A DNA stretch of 64,000 nucleotides from Desulfovibrio aminophilus DSM 12254 (GTDB lineage Bacteria; Desulfobacterota; Desulfovibrionia; Desulfovibrionales; Desulfovibrionaceae). The stretch is taken from NCBI RefSeq assembly GCF_000422565.1, contig NZ_AUMA01000009.1:186001-250000 (forward strand). Direction: 5' to 3'. A program made the translations under genes and the position numbers. Positions 55,887-64,000 of this stretch are shown here, one piece after another; positions within the stretch are counted from its first letter, which is position 1, and each line of letters opens with the position of its first letter. The notes beneath the pieces are model-generated. The model was not told where the DNA came from. It saw only the letters and a list, made by a program, of their open reading frames with translations, and ran no database searches.

Positions 55887-57152
55887 TCAGTGCTGCACGG
55901 GCTGCATGGGAATACGGCCGATCTTGCGCGCGTAGGCCAGGGCCACCGTGCGGTAGACCAGGTGCGCGAGCTTGGACCAGGGCAGGTAGGCCACCAGCAT
56001 GAACACCGCCACGATGTGCACGAAGTACGTCGGGTAGGCGATGGTGGCCAGGCCGGCCAGGCGGAAGATCTCCGAACCCAGGCCGGACAGGGCGATGACC
56101 CAGATCACGGAGAGCAGGTACCAGTCGTCGAAGCTGGAGCCCTGCTTGGCCTTGTCCAGGGAGGCCCGGCGCGAGGTCAGGAAGGTCAGGCCGATGACGA
56201 GCATGATCGCGCCCACGTTGGCCAGGATCTTGACCGGGCTGTACAGCGGCATGGGGGTGGACCCGGCCACGGTGATGAGCTGGGTCAGCGGGTCGGTGAG
56301 GCCCATGACCTTCTGCATCAGGAAGGCTCCGCCCCAGTGGCCCACGGCCACGATGGTGGTCACGACGAACAGGCAGATGAAGGCGTACATGGTCAGCAGG
56401 TGGCCCTTGAAGCGCTTCTGGCTCTTCTCGTCCGCGCCGCAGTCCTGGAACTGGGTGTGCTTGGCCACCTCGTTCTTCAGGGTCTCGATGAAGGCGCACA
56501 GGAAGGACGGCTCCTTGCCCCGGCCCACGATGAAGGTCCTGGGCATGGAGGCGAAGCTCTTCAGCAGGTTGGTCACCCCGGAATAGAAGCCGTAGAGCAT
56601 GAAAACGGCCAGCAGGGCGAAGATCGGGTCGATGGTGTAGTCGCCCGGGAACAGCCCGCCGTAGATGATCTGGCCGGTCTTGGAGACCACCAGGTCATGA
56701 CCGTTCATTTCGAAGAGCGGGAAGGCCGTGCCCAGGGCCGCGGCGCGGATCGCCCAGATGATCAGGTAGATGACCGCTGGGATGAGGATGAGCACGGGCA
56801 GGCCCTTGGAGCTCATGAGCTTGCCGATGAAGTTCGGCTGGGCCAGGTTCTTGTAGGCCATGTTCCGCAGCGCGCCGAGCAGGTCGCCCGGCTTGGCGCC
56901 GCGCGGACACAGGTCGGAGCAGGTGCCGCAGTTGTGGCACAGCCAGATGTCGATGTCGTTGAGCAGGCGGTCCTTCAACCCCCACTGGGCCCAGACCATC
57001 TCCTTGCGGGGATAGGGATTGTCGGCCGGGGAAAGGGGGCAGACCACGCTGCAGGTGGCGCACTGATAGCACTTTTTCAAGGACTCCCCGCCGAACTGCT
57101 GGAGCTCCTTGACGAATTTCAGGTCCGGTTGAACCCTGACGCTGTTCGACAT
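55887..57152 (-). CDS. qmoC: QmoC, membrane and Fe-S subunit of the quinone-interacting oxidoreductase
   Basis: QmoC joins an HdrC-like Fe-S part to an HdrE-like membrane cytochrome b part and takes electrons from menaquinol. In the 421-residue protein the clusters are CYQCATCSVVCPLSPADNP near 25 and CHNCGTCSDLCPRGAKPG near 72. Six or so membrane helices lie between 115 and 400, with histidines that can bind heme b. It follows qmoB after 18 bases. Confidence 0.96.
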   Translation of the reverse strand: MSNSVRVQPDLKFVKELQQFGGESLKKCYQCATCSVVCPLSPADNPYPRKEMVWAQWGLKDRLLNDIDIWLCHNCGTCSDLCPRGAKPGDLLGALRNMAYKNLAQPNFIGKLMSSKGLPVLILIPAVIYLIIWAIRAAALGTAFPLFEMNGHDLVVSKTGQIIYGGLFPGDYTIDPIFALLAVFMLYGFYSGVTNLLKSFASMPRTFIVGRGKEPSFLCAFIETLKNEVAKHTQFQDCGADEKSQKRFKGHLLTMYAFICLFVVTTIVAVGHWGGAFLMQKVMGLTDPLTQLITVAGSTPMPLYSPVKILANVGAIMLVIGLTFLTSRRASLDKAKQGSSFDDWYLLSVIWVIALSGLGSEIFRLAGLATIAYPTYFVHIVAVFMLVAYLPWSKLAHLVYRTVALAYARKIGRIPMQPVQH

Positions 57153-57170
57153 GGTTCGAAACCTCCTCTC

Positions 57171-59450
57171 CTAGTAACCCTTGAAGGGGTTGGGGCCGAA
57201 CTTGGCGACGACCTCGTTCATGAACTTCTCGATGAGGTCGGGAATCTTGTCATAGTCATCGATGGCGACCTCGTACTGCTCCACGCGCTCGGCCTCGACG
57301 CCCAGGCGCTGGAGCGACTCGGCGATGTTCTCCTTGCGGCGGCTGCACAGCTCCGAGCCCTTGACGAAGTGGCACTGGTAGTCGTCGCCGTACTTGCAGC
57401 CGAGCAGCATGACGCCGTCGATGCCCTTGCTCATGGCGTCGGCGACCCAGATGGCGTTCACCGAGCCCAGGCAGCGCACCGGGATGAAGCGGACGTAGGG
57501 GCTCCACTTCTTGCCCCGGAAGGCGGCCATGTCCAGGGCCGGATAGGCGTCGTTCTCGCAGACCAGCACGATGACGCGCGGGCCGCCGGCCACGATGTCG
57601 TCCGGAACCTTCACTTCCTTGATGGTCGAACCGATCTGGTCGACGTTGTAGCTGTCGAACTTGATCACGCGCTCGGGGCAGGCGCCCATGCAGGTGCCGC
57701 AGCGGCGGCAGCGCGTGGGGTTCGGCTTCGGCGTGCCCTTCTCGTCGTCGTCCAGGGCGCCGAAGGGGCATTCCTCGGTGCAGCGCTTGCACTGGGTGCA
57801 GCGCACGAAGTTGAACACCGGGAAGGAGAGGTCGCCGGAGCGGGGATGCACGGCCACGCCGCGGTTGATGCTCTCGATGCACTGCACGGCCTTGAGCACG
57901 GCTCCGGCCGCGTCGTCGCGGGCGTTGGCCATGGTCATGGGCTGGTGCGCGCAACCCGCAGCGTAGACGCCGGTGCGCCGGGTCTCGTAGGGGAAGCAGA
58001 TGTAGTTCGAGTCCACGAAGCCGTCGAACAGCTTGAGGTCCGGGAAGTGCGGGCCCTGGCGGTAGACGAAGTTCATGGTCGGGTCGTGGGCGGTCACCGG
58101 AACCACGGCCGTGGGCAGGACCACCAGGTCGGCCATGATCTCGACGTTCTCACCGAGCAGGGTGTCCTTGGCCGCGACGGAGAGGGTGCCGTCGCCGGAT
58201 TCGGTCACGCCGGTGACCGTGGCCTTGGAGAGCATGATCGAGGAGTTGTCCTGGGCGGCCTTGTAGTACTTCTCGTTGATGCCCGGGACCATCATGTGGT
58301 CGTAGAGCACCATGGCCACCGCGCCGGGAACCTTCTCGGCCACGTAGCCGGCCTGCTTCAGGGCCACCAGGCTGGAGATCTCCGAGCTGTAGGCCAGATG
58401 CTTGGCCGACTCGGTGTTCTCGTAGACGAAGGCGTCTTCCTTGGCCTCGCCCTCGGCCGGGGCGGCCTGTTCGGGCAGCTCCGCCGGGGGCTCGCAGGCC
58501 GCGCCGGCGGAGTAGGACGCGCCCTTCATCGGCAGGTCCATGTCCAGGACGAAGGCCACGGAGGTCACGGGCTTGCCGTCCGAGGGACGGACGATCTTGC
58601 CGTTCTTGGCCATCTCCTCGAACTGCGAGGAGGTGATCACATTCTTCATTGTGCCGTAGCCCAGGGGCTCAAGGTACTTGCCGTCGCCGGGCACCCAGCC
58701 GGTGGCCAGGATCACGGCGCCGACGTCGTACTGGGCTCCGCCGATGGCGGCCTTGTAGAGGCCGGGAGCTCCTTCGAGGGACTCCAGGGTGGCGTTCAGC
58801 AGAACCTTGATCTTGGGATTGGACTCCACGGCCGAGACGAGCTTCTCGATGCCGGTGTCCACGGCCTTGTCGAAGGGAGCCGAGAGCGGGAAGGTCTTGT
58901 ACATGTTCAAGGCCTTGCCGCCGAGCTTCTCGGCCTTCTCGACCAGGAGCACGTCGCGGTTCATGGCCGCGGCGTTGAGCGCGGCGGTGAGACCGGTGAA
59001 GCCGCCGCCGAGCACCATGATCGTCTTGCTCGTCTCGGGGATCTCCGGGACCGGAATGGCGCTTTTGGACAGGCGGGTGACGCCCATGCGCACGTAGTCC
59101 TCGGCCATGCCCTTGAGCAGGCCGGGAACCTTCGGATCGTCCTGGAAGGACCAGACGCACTGTTCGCGCAGATTCACGCGCTCGACCTGGATCGCGTCGC
59201 CGAAGCGGAAAATGTCCCACTTGCTGCGCGGGGAGCAGGCGCAGACCACCACGCCGTCCAGCCCTTCGGCCTTGATGTCGGCCTCGATCTCGGCCACGCC
59301 CTCGGGGCTGCAGAGCACCGGGTTGGTCTTGATCACCTTGCAGAGCGGGGCGACCTTGCTCTTGCCGACGTGCTCGGCGAGCCCGGCGAGATCGAGGGAT
59401 TTGGCGATCTCGCAGCCACCGCAGATGTATACTCCGAGCTTTTCAGCCAT
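57171..59450 (-). CDS. qmoB: QmoB, HdrA-like flavoprotein subunit with MvhD-like C-terminus
   Basis: QmoB is a cytoplasmic FAD and Fe-S subunit. The 759-residue protein has an HdrA-like start (LGVYICGGCEIAKSL), CSPRSKWDIF near 92, an FAD site MVLGGGFTGLTAALNAAAMNR near 147-167, and two 4Fe-4S motifs, CTQCKRCTEECPFGA and CRRCGTCMGACPERV, near 555-600. The C-terminal 130 residues match MvhD (CLGSVNAIWVADA, LLGCKYGDDYQC). The MvhD-like part is a feature of QmoB and of electron-bifurcating relatives. It starts 3 bases after qmoA. Confidence 0.96.
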   Translation of the reverse strand: MAEKLGVYICGGCEIAKSLDLAGLAEHVGKSKVAPLCKVIKTNPVLCSPEGVAEIEADIKAEGLDGVVVCACSPRSKWDIFRFGDAIQVERVNLREQCVWSFQDDPKVPGLLKGMAEDYVRMGVTRLSKSAIPVPEIPETSKTIMVLGGGFTGLTAALNAAAMNRDVLLVEKAEKLGGKALNMYKTFPLSAPFDKAVDTGIEKLVSAVESNPKIKVLLNATLESLEGAPGLYKAAIGGAQYDVGAVILATGWVPGDGKYLEPLGYGTMKNVITSSQFEEMAKNGKIVRPSDGKPVTSVAFVLDMDLPMKGASYSAGAACEPPAELPEQAAPAEGEAKEDAFVYENTESAKHLAYSSEISSLVALKQAGYVAEKVPGAVAMVLYDHMMVPGINEKYYKAAQDNSSIMLSKATVTGVTESGDGTLSVAAKDTLLGENVEIMADLVVLPTAVVPVTAHDPTMNFVYRQGPHFPDLKLFDGFVDSNYICFPYETRRTGVYAAGCAHQPMTMANARDDAAGAVLKAVQCIESINRGVAVHPRSGDLSFPVFNFVRCTQCKRCTEECPFGALDDDEKGTPKPNPTRCRRCGTCMGACPERVIKFDSYNVDQIGSTIKEVKVPDDIVAGGPRVIVLVCENDAYPALDMAAFRGKKWSPYVRFIPVRCLGSVNAIWVADAMSKGIDGVMLLGCKYGDDYQCHFVKGSELCSRRKENIAESLQRLGVEAERVEQYEVAIDDYDKIPDLIEKFMNEVVAKFGPNPFKGY

Positions 59451-59453
59451 GAC

Positions 59454-60698
59454 TTACCTCCCCACCACGTTTTGAATGGCCTTGAGCGCCGCGCCCGTGC
59501 CGGACTGGGCGGACTTCATCACGTCCAGCGGCGACTTGGCGCAACCGGCGGCCACCACGCCCTTGTCCTCGGCGGCGAGCACGAAACCGTCCTCGTCCAC
59601 ACCGGCGAAGGGCTGCTTCTGGCCGGACATCGTGGGCTGCATGCCCGTGGCCAGGACCACCATGTCAAAGGTTTCGTCGCTCTTGATGCCGGTGACGGCG
59701 TTCTCCACCGTGACGACCGGGTTCTTGTGCTTGTCCTCGACGATCTTGGCCACCTTGCCCTTGACCAGCAGGAGCTTGTCGTCCTCGAGGATGCGCTTCT
59801 TGAACTTGTCGTAGCGGCCCGGGGTGCGCAGGTCGATGTAGTAGATCACGACCTTGGCGTCCGGGTAGTTCTTGCGGATGTAGGAAACGTGCTTCAGCGA
59901 GGCCATGCAGCAGATGTAGGAGCAGTAATTCAGGTGGTTCTGGTCGCGGGATCCGGCGCACTGCACGAAGGCGATGCTCTTGGGAGCCTTGCCGTCGGAG
60001 GGACGCAGGATCTTGCCGGAGGTGGGGCCGTTGGGCGCGGCCAGACGCTCCAACTGCATGTTCGAAACCACGTTCTTCAGCTTGCCGGAGCCCAGGTTGT
60101 CCAGGTTCTTCAGGTCGTAGGGCTTCCAGCCGGTGGCGTAGACGATGCTGCCGACGTTCAGGTCGAAGGTCTTCTCCGCGTCGTTCAGGTCGATGGCCTC
60201 GTAGGGGCAGGCGGCCTGGATGGCCGAAAGCTCATCGGCCGGAATGTCCTTCGGGTCGAGCACGTAGCGGTGGGGGAAGGCGAAGGAGTGCGTCTTGAAG
60301 ACGGCCTTGCGCTTGCAGAGCCCGAACTCGAACTCGTTGTCCACCGTGGTGCGGGCGGCCTTCTCGCAGTCGCCGCAGGCCGTGCAGCGCTCGTTCACGT
60401 AGCGGGGGCGCTGCTTGATCTTCACATCGTAGGCGCCCGGGCCGCCGCTGACGGAAACCACTTCGGCCATGGTGTAGAAATGCACCAGGGGGTTGTTCTT
60501 GATGCGCTGGAACTGGATCTCCAGACCGCAGGAAGGCGGGCACAGCTTGGGGAAATATTGGTTCAGTTGCGCCACCCTGCCACCGAGGTATGGATTGGTC
60601 TCCACGATGAAGACCTCGTATCCGACCTCGGCGGCCTCCAAGGCGGCGGTAATCCCCGCGAACCCGCCGCCCACTACGAGAATACTGTTGTTCGCCAT
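59454..60698 (-). CDS. qmoA: QmoA, HdrA-like flavoprotein subunit
   Basis: QmoA is the FAD-binding subunit next to APS reductase. The 414-residue protein begins MANNSILVVGGGFAGITAAL (dinucleotide-binding loop), and continues IVETNPYLGGRVAQLNQYFPKLCPPSCG, CTACGDCEKAAR near 128 and a C-terminal ATGMQPTMSGQ stretch. ATG at 60698 is chosen because the protein family begins there and AGGA lies upstream; the frame is open further upstream without likeness. It is separated from aprA by a terminator and 189 bases of other sequence. Confidence 0.95.
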   Translation of the reverse strand: MANNSILVVGGGFAGITAALEAAEVGYEVFIVETNPYLGGRVAQLNQYFPKLCPPSCGLEIQFQRIKNNPLVHFYTMAEVVSVSGGPGAYDVKIKQRPRYVNERCTACGDCEKAARTTVDNEFEFGLCKRKAVFKTHSFAFPHRYVLDPKDIPADELSAIQAACPYEAIDLNDAEKTFDLNVGSIVYATGWKPYDLKNLDNLGSGKLKNVVSNMQLERLAAPNGPTSGKILRPSDGKAPKSIAFVQCAGSRDQNHLNYCSYICCMASLKHVSYIRKNYPDAKVVIYYIDLRTPGRYDKFKKRILEDDKLLLVKGKVAKIVEDKHKNPVVTVENAVTGIKSDETFDMVVLATGMQPTMSGQKQPFAGVDEDGFVLAAEDKGVVAAGCAKSPLDVMKSAQSGTGAALKAIQNVVGR

Positions 60699-60887
60699 TC
60701 TCACAATCCTCCCTGAGTATACGCTCCGCGCGCGTTTGCGCGGCGGAGCCGTCCGGCCGCCCGGAGCCCCCCGGGCGGTCCTAGGTCCCAAACGTAGAGT
60801 CGAGAAGCGAAGTGAAGGTATCCGACAAAATGGCCTAAACCCGGACTGCGCCCTCATCCAGCCCCGGTTCAGACCACTTCATCCATG

Positions 60888-60922
60888 GAAAAAGCGGCCG
60901 CGGGCTCGAGGCCCGCGGCCGC
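60888..60922 (-). terminator. terminator after aprBA
   Basis: GCGGCCGCGGGC (60894-60905) pairs perfectly with GCCCGCGGCCGC (60911-60922). On the minus strand TTTTTC follows. It lies 16 bases after the aprA stop. The 60699-60887 gap before qmoA shows no clear promoter to me, so qmo expression may depend on readthrough or an unseen promoter. Confidence 0.88.
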
Positions 60923-60937
60923 GGTGGTCACTCCCTA

Positions 60938-62932
60938 CTAGTCAGGGATGATCTGCCAGTAAGCCCGCTTGAAGATCTTGATCTCCTTCTTGGCGGGATC
61001 GTACTTGGAGTTCACGAAGCACTTCCACTTGGAGTCGTCCAGGCCCATGAAGTCGCCGCGGTAGTAGAAGCCCGGGTAACGGGACTCTTCACGGAACTCG
61101 ATGTGCTGCATGTGCAGGCGCACGGTCCACAGGCGGTGGAACTGCTCCCAGCAGCGCATGAGTTCGTGCAGGTCGCGGGCGGCCAGCTTCTTGGAATCCT
61201 CTTCCATCATGCCCATGAGCCAGAAGCCCGTGTTAAGCAGGGCCTTGGAGGTCATGTACAGGGTGGAGCAACCCCCGCCGTATTCATCGGTGCACTTGGT
61301 GAGGCGCATCATGAAGTTCTTGGGGGTGATGTAGTTGGGGTTGATCTCGGGAGCCGTGGAGGCCTTCTTGAACTGCTCGAAGGTGTACCAGGGCTGGTAG
61401 ATCTCCTTGGCCAGGTCGGCGGCCTTCACAGCCAGGGTCGGCTTGAAGTCCTTGTGGTCGACGGCCCAGCGGACCATCGCCTTGCCGGCGATACGACCCT
61501 CGGCGTGCGAGCCCGAGGAGAACTTGTGGCCGGAGGCGCCCACGCCGTCGGCGCAGGTGAACAGACCCATGACGGTGGTCATGCGGTTGTAGACCTTGCC
61601 GTTCTCGGCACGGACCTTGTAGTCCTCGGGAACCCACTCCTCGTCCGGACCGGAGACCCAGATGCCGCAGCAGCCGGAGTGCGAACCGAGCAGGTAGGGC
61701 TCGGTGGGCATGATCTCGGAGCCGCGTTCCTCGGGGGCGCAGTTGGTGGCGGCCCAGAGGTTGGCCTGGCCGACGCACATGTCGAGGAAGTCTTCCCAGG
61801 CTTCGGACTCAAGGTGCTTCCAGAGGGGGTTCTTGAAGTCGTTGTTGATGGTGGCCAGCAGCGCGCCCTTGGTGTCCATGAAGATGGGGCCGCGGCCTTC
61901 ACGCATCTCGCGGAGCATCATGTGGTTGCGCAGGCAGGTCGGAATGACGTGACCCTTGGCGTAACCGCGATCCTCGTAGGGCTTCAGCATGGCGCGGTTG
62001 GTGGCGCAGTAGTCCTCGCCCTTGTAGTTCGTGGCCTTGGCCTTGAACAGCAGGAACCAGGCGCCGACCGGGCCGTAACCGTCCTTGAAGCGGGCGGGCA
62101 CGAAGCGGTTTTCCATCATGGTCATCTCGGCGCCGACCTGAGCGCACATGGTGTAGGTGGAACCAGCGTTCCACACCGGGTACCAGGCGCGACCCATGCC
62201 CTCACCGGTGGAACGGGGGCGGTACACGTTGACCGCGCCGCCGCAGGCCACGAGGCAGGAGTTGCAGGTGAACACGTAGACTTTGTTCTCACGGGTGGAG
62301 AAGCCCACGGCGCCGGCGATGCGGTTGGGGGTGTTGGCATCGAGAAGCAGCTTCACGATGAACACGCGCTCCAGGTAACGGCCTTCGCCCAGGGCGTTCT
62401 TCGCGGCCTCGGCCACGATGACCTTGTAGGACTCACCGTTGATCATCATCTGCCAACGGCCGGAACGCACGGGGGCGTCGCCCTTGCGCAGGGACAGACC
62501 GGCGGCCTTGGCGGCGGCGCCGTCGAGGTTGTGGCCGTCCTTCTTGATCCAGCAGGGAAGGCCCCACTCCTCGAACAGATGGACGGAGTCGTCCACGTGG
62601 CGGCCCAGGTCGAAGATCAGGTCTTCGCGGACCAGGCCCATGAGGTCGGTGCGGACCATGCGGACGTAGTCGTCGGCATCGTTCTCACCCAGGTAGGTGT
62701 TGATGGCGGACAGGCCCTGGGCCACGGCGCCGGAACGCTCGAGGGCGGCCTTGTCCAGCAGCATCACGGAGAGATCCTTGTACTTGGCGTCGACCCAGCG
62801 GCACACCTCGAAGGCGGCGCCGCAGCAGCCCATGCCGCCGCCGACCATGAGAATGTCGGCGTGCTGTTCGATGACCTGCGGTTCGGCCAACGGGACACCC
62901 TTGACGACGTCTTTAGCGGGAATCTGAGGCAT
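60938..62932 (-). CDS. aprA: adenylylsulfate reductase alpha subunit AprA
   Basis: AprA is the FAD subunit that reduces APS to sulfite and AMP in dissimilatory sulfate reduction. The 664-residue protein has the FAD loop ADILMVGGGMGCCGAAFEV near 25, LDKAALERSGAVAQGLSAINTYLGE near 60-84, a C-x2-CLVACGGAVNVYRP stretch near 228, and GCCGIWVSGPDEEW near 420. The C-terminus reaches the usual E-I-K-I-F-K-R-A-Y-W-Q-I-I-P-D end. ATG at 62932, 73 bases after aprB, with GGGAGG upstream. Confidence 0.98.
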   Translation of the reverse strand: MPQIPAKDVVKGVPLAEPQVIEQHADILMVGGGMGCCGAAFEVCRWVDAKYKDLSVMLLDKAALERSGAVAQGLSAINTYLGENDADDYVRMVRTDLMGLVREDLIFDLGRHVDDSVHLFEEWGLPCWIKKDGHNLDGAAAKAAGLSLRKGDAPVRSGRWQMMINGESYKVIVAEAAKNALGEGRYLERVFIVKLLLDANTPNRIAGAVGFSTRENKVYVFTCNSCLVACGGAVNVYRPRSTGEGMGRAWYPVWNAGSTYTMCAQVGAEMTMMENRFVPARFKDGYGPVGAWFLLFKAKATNYKGEDYCATNRAMLKPYEDRGYAKGHVIPTCLRNHMMLREMREGRGPIFMDTKGALLATINNDFKNPLWKHLESEAWEDFLDMCVGQANLWAATNCAPEERGSEIMPTEPYLLGSHSGCCGIWVSGPDEEWVPEDYKVRAENGKVYNRMTTVMGLFTCADGVGASGHKFSSGSHAEGRIAGKAMVRWAVDHKDFKPTLAVKAADLAKEIYQPWYTFEQFKKASTAPEINPNYITPKNFMMRLTKCTDEYGGGCSTLYMTSKALLNTGFWLMGMMEEDSKKLAARDLHELMRCWEQFHRLWTVRLHMQHIEFREESRYPGFYYRGDFMGLDDSKWKCFVNSKYDPAKKEIKIFKRAYWQIIPD

Positions 62933-63005
62933 AGCTACCTCCCTAGCAGCTCTAAAGTTCTCTTTTTCTCAAAGCCACTCTCAAACCAGGCGACGAGATC
63001 GTCGA

Positions 63006-63509
63006 CTAGCCGTTGACAGGCTCGCAGACGCCGTCCTGCCAGCACTGGCTGATGTCGGCGTCGGACACTTCGAACTTCTTCATCAGCACGGCCTTGGGGG
63101 CCTTCAGCGCGGTCTCGGTGAAGAGCAGCTCGTTGTTGATGTCGCCGGGCTCGGGCTTGCCATCGAAAGGCTTGATGGAACCTTCGGGAGTGGTGCGGAT
63201 GGGGAACTTGAACCGCTTCACGGAACCATTGCGGAACTTGATGGTCCACATGATGTCTTCGGCCGAACGCATCGGGATGGAGGTGCCGCCGAGGGGGGCG
63301 AAGTCAGCGTAGGGGCGGGCTTCGATGGCGCCCTGGGGGCAGATCTTCACGCAGGAGTAGCACTCCCAGCAGGCTTCGGGCTCCTGGTTGTAGGCCTTCA
63401 TCTCGGCCGGATCCAGGATCATGAGGTCGTTCGGACAAATGTACATGCAAGCGGTCTTTTCGCCACCCTTGCAGCCGTCACATTTTTCCGGGTTCACAAA
63501 GGTCGGCAT
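63006..63509 (-). CDS. aprB: adenylylsulfate reductase beta subunit AprB
   Basis: AprB is the ferredoxin-like subunit that passes electrons to AprA. The 167-residue protein has two 4Fe-4S motifs, CDGCKGGEKTACMYICP near 10-26 and CWECYSCVKICPQGA near 47-61. A C-terminal tail wraps the alpha subunit. ATG at 63509 (MPTFVNPEKCDG) has GGAGGAG 5 to 8 bases upstream and matches the family; the upstream extension is not coding. First gene of the cluster. Confidence 0.98.
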   Translation of the reverse strand: MPTFVNPEKCDGCKGGEKTACMYICPNDLMILDPAEMKAYNQEPEACWECYSCVKICPQGAIEARPYADFAPLGGTSIPMRSAEDIMWTIKFRNGSVKRFKFPIRTTPEGSIKPFDGKPEPGDINNELLFTETALKAPKAVLMKKFEVSDADISQCWQDGVCEPVNG

Positions 63510-63536
63510 AACATCTCCTCCTAACTTGTTGAATTT

Positions 63537-63545
63537 ATGATACCA
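63537..63545 (-). promoter_or_regulatory. candidate extended -10 promoter for aprBA
   Basis: On the minus strand TG-G-TATCAT (63545-63537) matches an extended -10 element. It lies 28 bases upstream of the aprB start. No good -35 at 17 bases is seen, which is common for extended -10 promoters. Confidence 0.4.
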
Positions 63546-63973
63546 GAATACCGACGGTCCACTGCCAATATGCAAAAGTGCCTAGCGTGCAGGCGGAGCA
63601 CTCGGGATACCAGCCCAAACGCCAGGAGTCAAGCCAAAAGTGAATTTTTGAACAAGCGTCTGTTCCGCAGGCGGAGGAAAAACGGACGGGGAACCCGCCT
63701 CGGAAGCCTATTCCAGGATGCACCGTGTTTTTACAGCATTCAAGCCGTTTCCCGCAAGCTTTTTTTCCCCTGTCGCGGTCCCTCACGGGCCTTGGCGCAA
63801 TCAACCGGAATCACAGCCCTTCCCTCGGGACGCGCGGACCCCGTTTTTCTAGACCTAATCTGAGCGATTCTCCTGCCTGACACAACATCAAAGCTGGCCT
63901 ATCGCCTTGTTTTTGTTTACAATCACATCCAACAACAAATCATGATTATTTCACCCATCAGGTGGAGGGCTGG
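63546..63973. other. divergent intergenic region between aprB and the next + gene
   Basis: These 428 bases hold no gene I can support. The sequence becomes more AT-rich towards 63850-63970, as expected for promoters of the + strand gene; TTTACA at about 63917 is one weak -35 candidate. No Rex- or HcpR-type palindrome was seen. Confidence 0.4.
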
Positions 63974-64000
63974 ATGTCAAAACTCAAGAATACCAAAGCA
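63974..64000 (+). CDS. start of an unidentified gene (9 codons visible)
   Basis: ATG at 63974 has GGAGG 5 bases upstream (63964-63968) and reads MSKLKNTKA to the window edge. The good ribosome site and the promoter-like AT-rich sequence before it suggest a real start. Nothing can be said of the product. Confidence 0.5.

Noticed and set aside
55869-60716. A + strand open frame of more than 1600 codons antisense to the qmo genes
   Set aside because: Its translation is low-complexity (Val, Gly, His, Ala rich) and mirrors the GC codon bias of qmoABC, which are clearly real on the other strand.

Overview
The window is GC-rich chromosomal DNA from a dissimilatory sulfate reducer, most likely a member of the Desulfovibrionales. 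The evidence is a complete aprBA-qmoABC(D) cluster (APS reductase and its membrane electron-transfer complex), a complete hmcABCDEF-rrf1-rrf2 operon (high-molecular-weight cytochrome c complex), TrmD fused to a second SPOUT-like domain, and a two-gene GlcD/Fe-S lactate-glycolate type oxidase. I cannot name a species. I see no prophage, insertion sequence, CRISPR array, rRNA or tRNA.

Layout. 1-7.6 kb: the 3' end of an Hsp20 gene, then a translation and RNA-processing run on + (ffh, rpsP, KH protein, rimM, a periplasmic binding protein, trmD, rplS, rnhB, yraN, rsmI). 7.6-12.6 kb: bioB-bioY, an incomplete mannose-type PTS (IID, HPr, EI) and smpB. 12.6-19.7 kb: a GlcD-like flavoprotein and its Fe-S partner, separated by a diguanylate cyclase and a chemoreceptor, then a SIMPL-domain protein and a decayed second copy. 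19.8-23.9 kb: secA, then a FemAB-like gene behind a leader peptide and terminator that resemble an attenuator. 24-28.1 kb (-): the retrograde lipid transport genes mlaEFDCA and yfcE. 28.3-31.4 kb: HxlR regulator, iron-sulfur flavoprotein, HD hydrolase, argJ. 31.6-34.3 kb: Tat-exported DUF362 protein and a NapH/NapG-like ferredoxin fusion. 34.3-41.8 kb: the hmc operon with its two regulators. 41.9-45.5 kb: a selenium-type operon (yedE, tusA-like, DUF3343, CARKD-like kinase fold, DUF1858) converging on a DsbA/FrnE-family gene. 46-51 kb (-): a small BFD-like [2Fe-2S] protein and the branched-chain amino acid ABC transporter livGJHMF. 51.4-55 kb: tandem arylsulfotransferase-type genes and a Crp/Fnr regulator. 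55.1-63.5 kb (-): qmoD, C, B, A, aprA, aprB. The last 27 bases begin another + strand gene.

How it fits together. AprBA reduces APS to sulfite with electrons from menaquinol delivered through QmoABC. Hmc links periplasmic cytochrome c pools to the membrane and cytoplasm. The GlcD/Fe-S pair would feed electrons from a 2-hydroxy acid.

The most notable observation is at 44844-45473. The DsbA/FrnE-family reading frame has an in-frame TGA exactly where the first cysteine of its CxxC active site should be (U-P-F-C). It is followed at the expected distance by a hairpin with a GGU-containing apical loop, as in bacterial SECIS elements. It therefore looks like a selenoprotein, encoded beside a selenium-handling operon. 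Annotation that treats TGA only as a stop would truncate or miss it.
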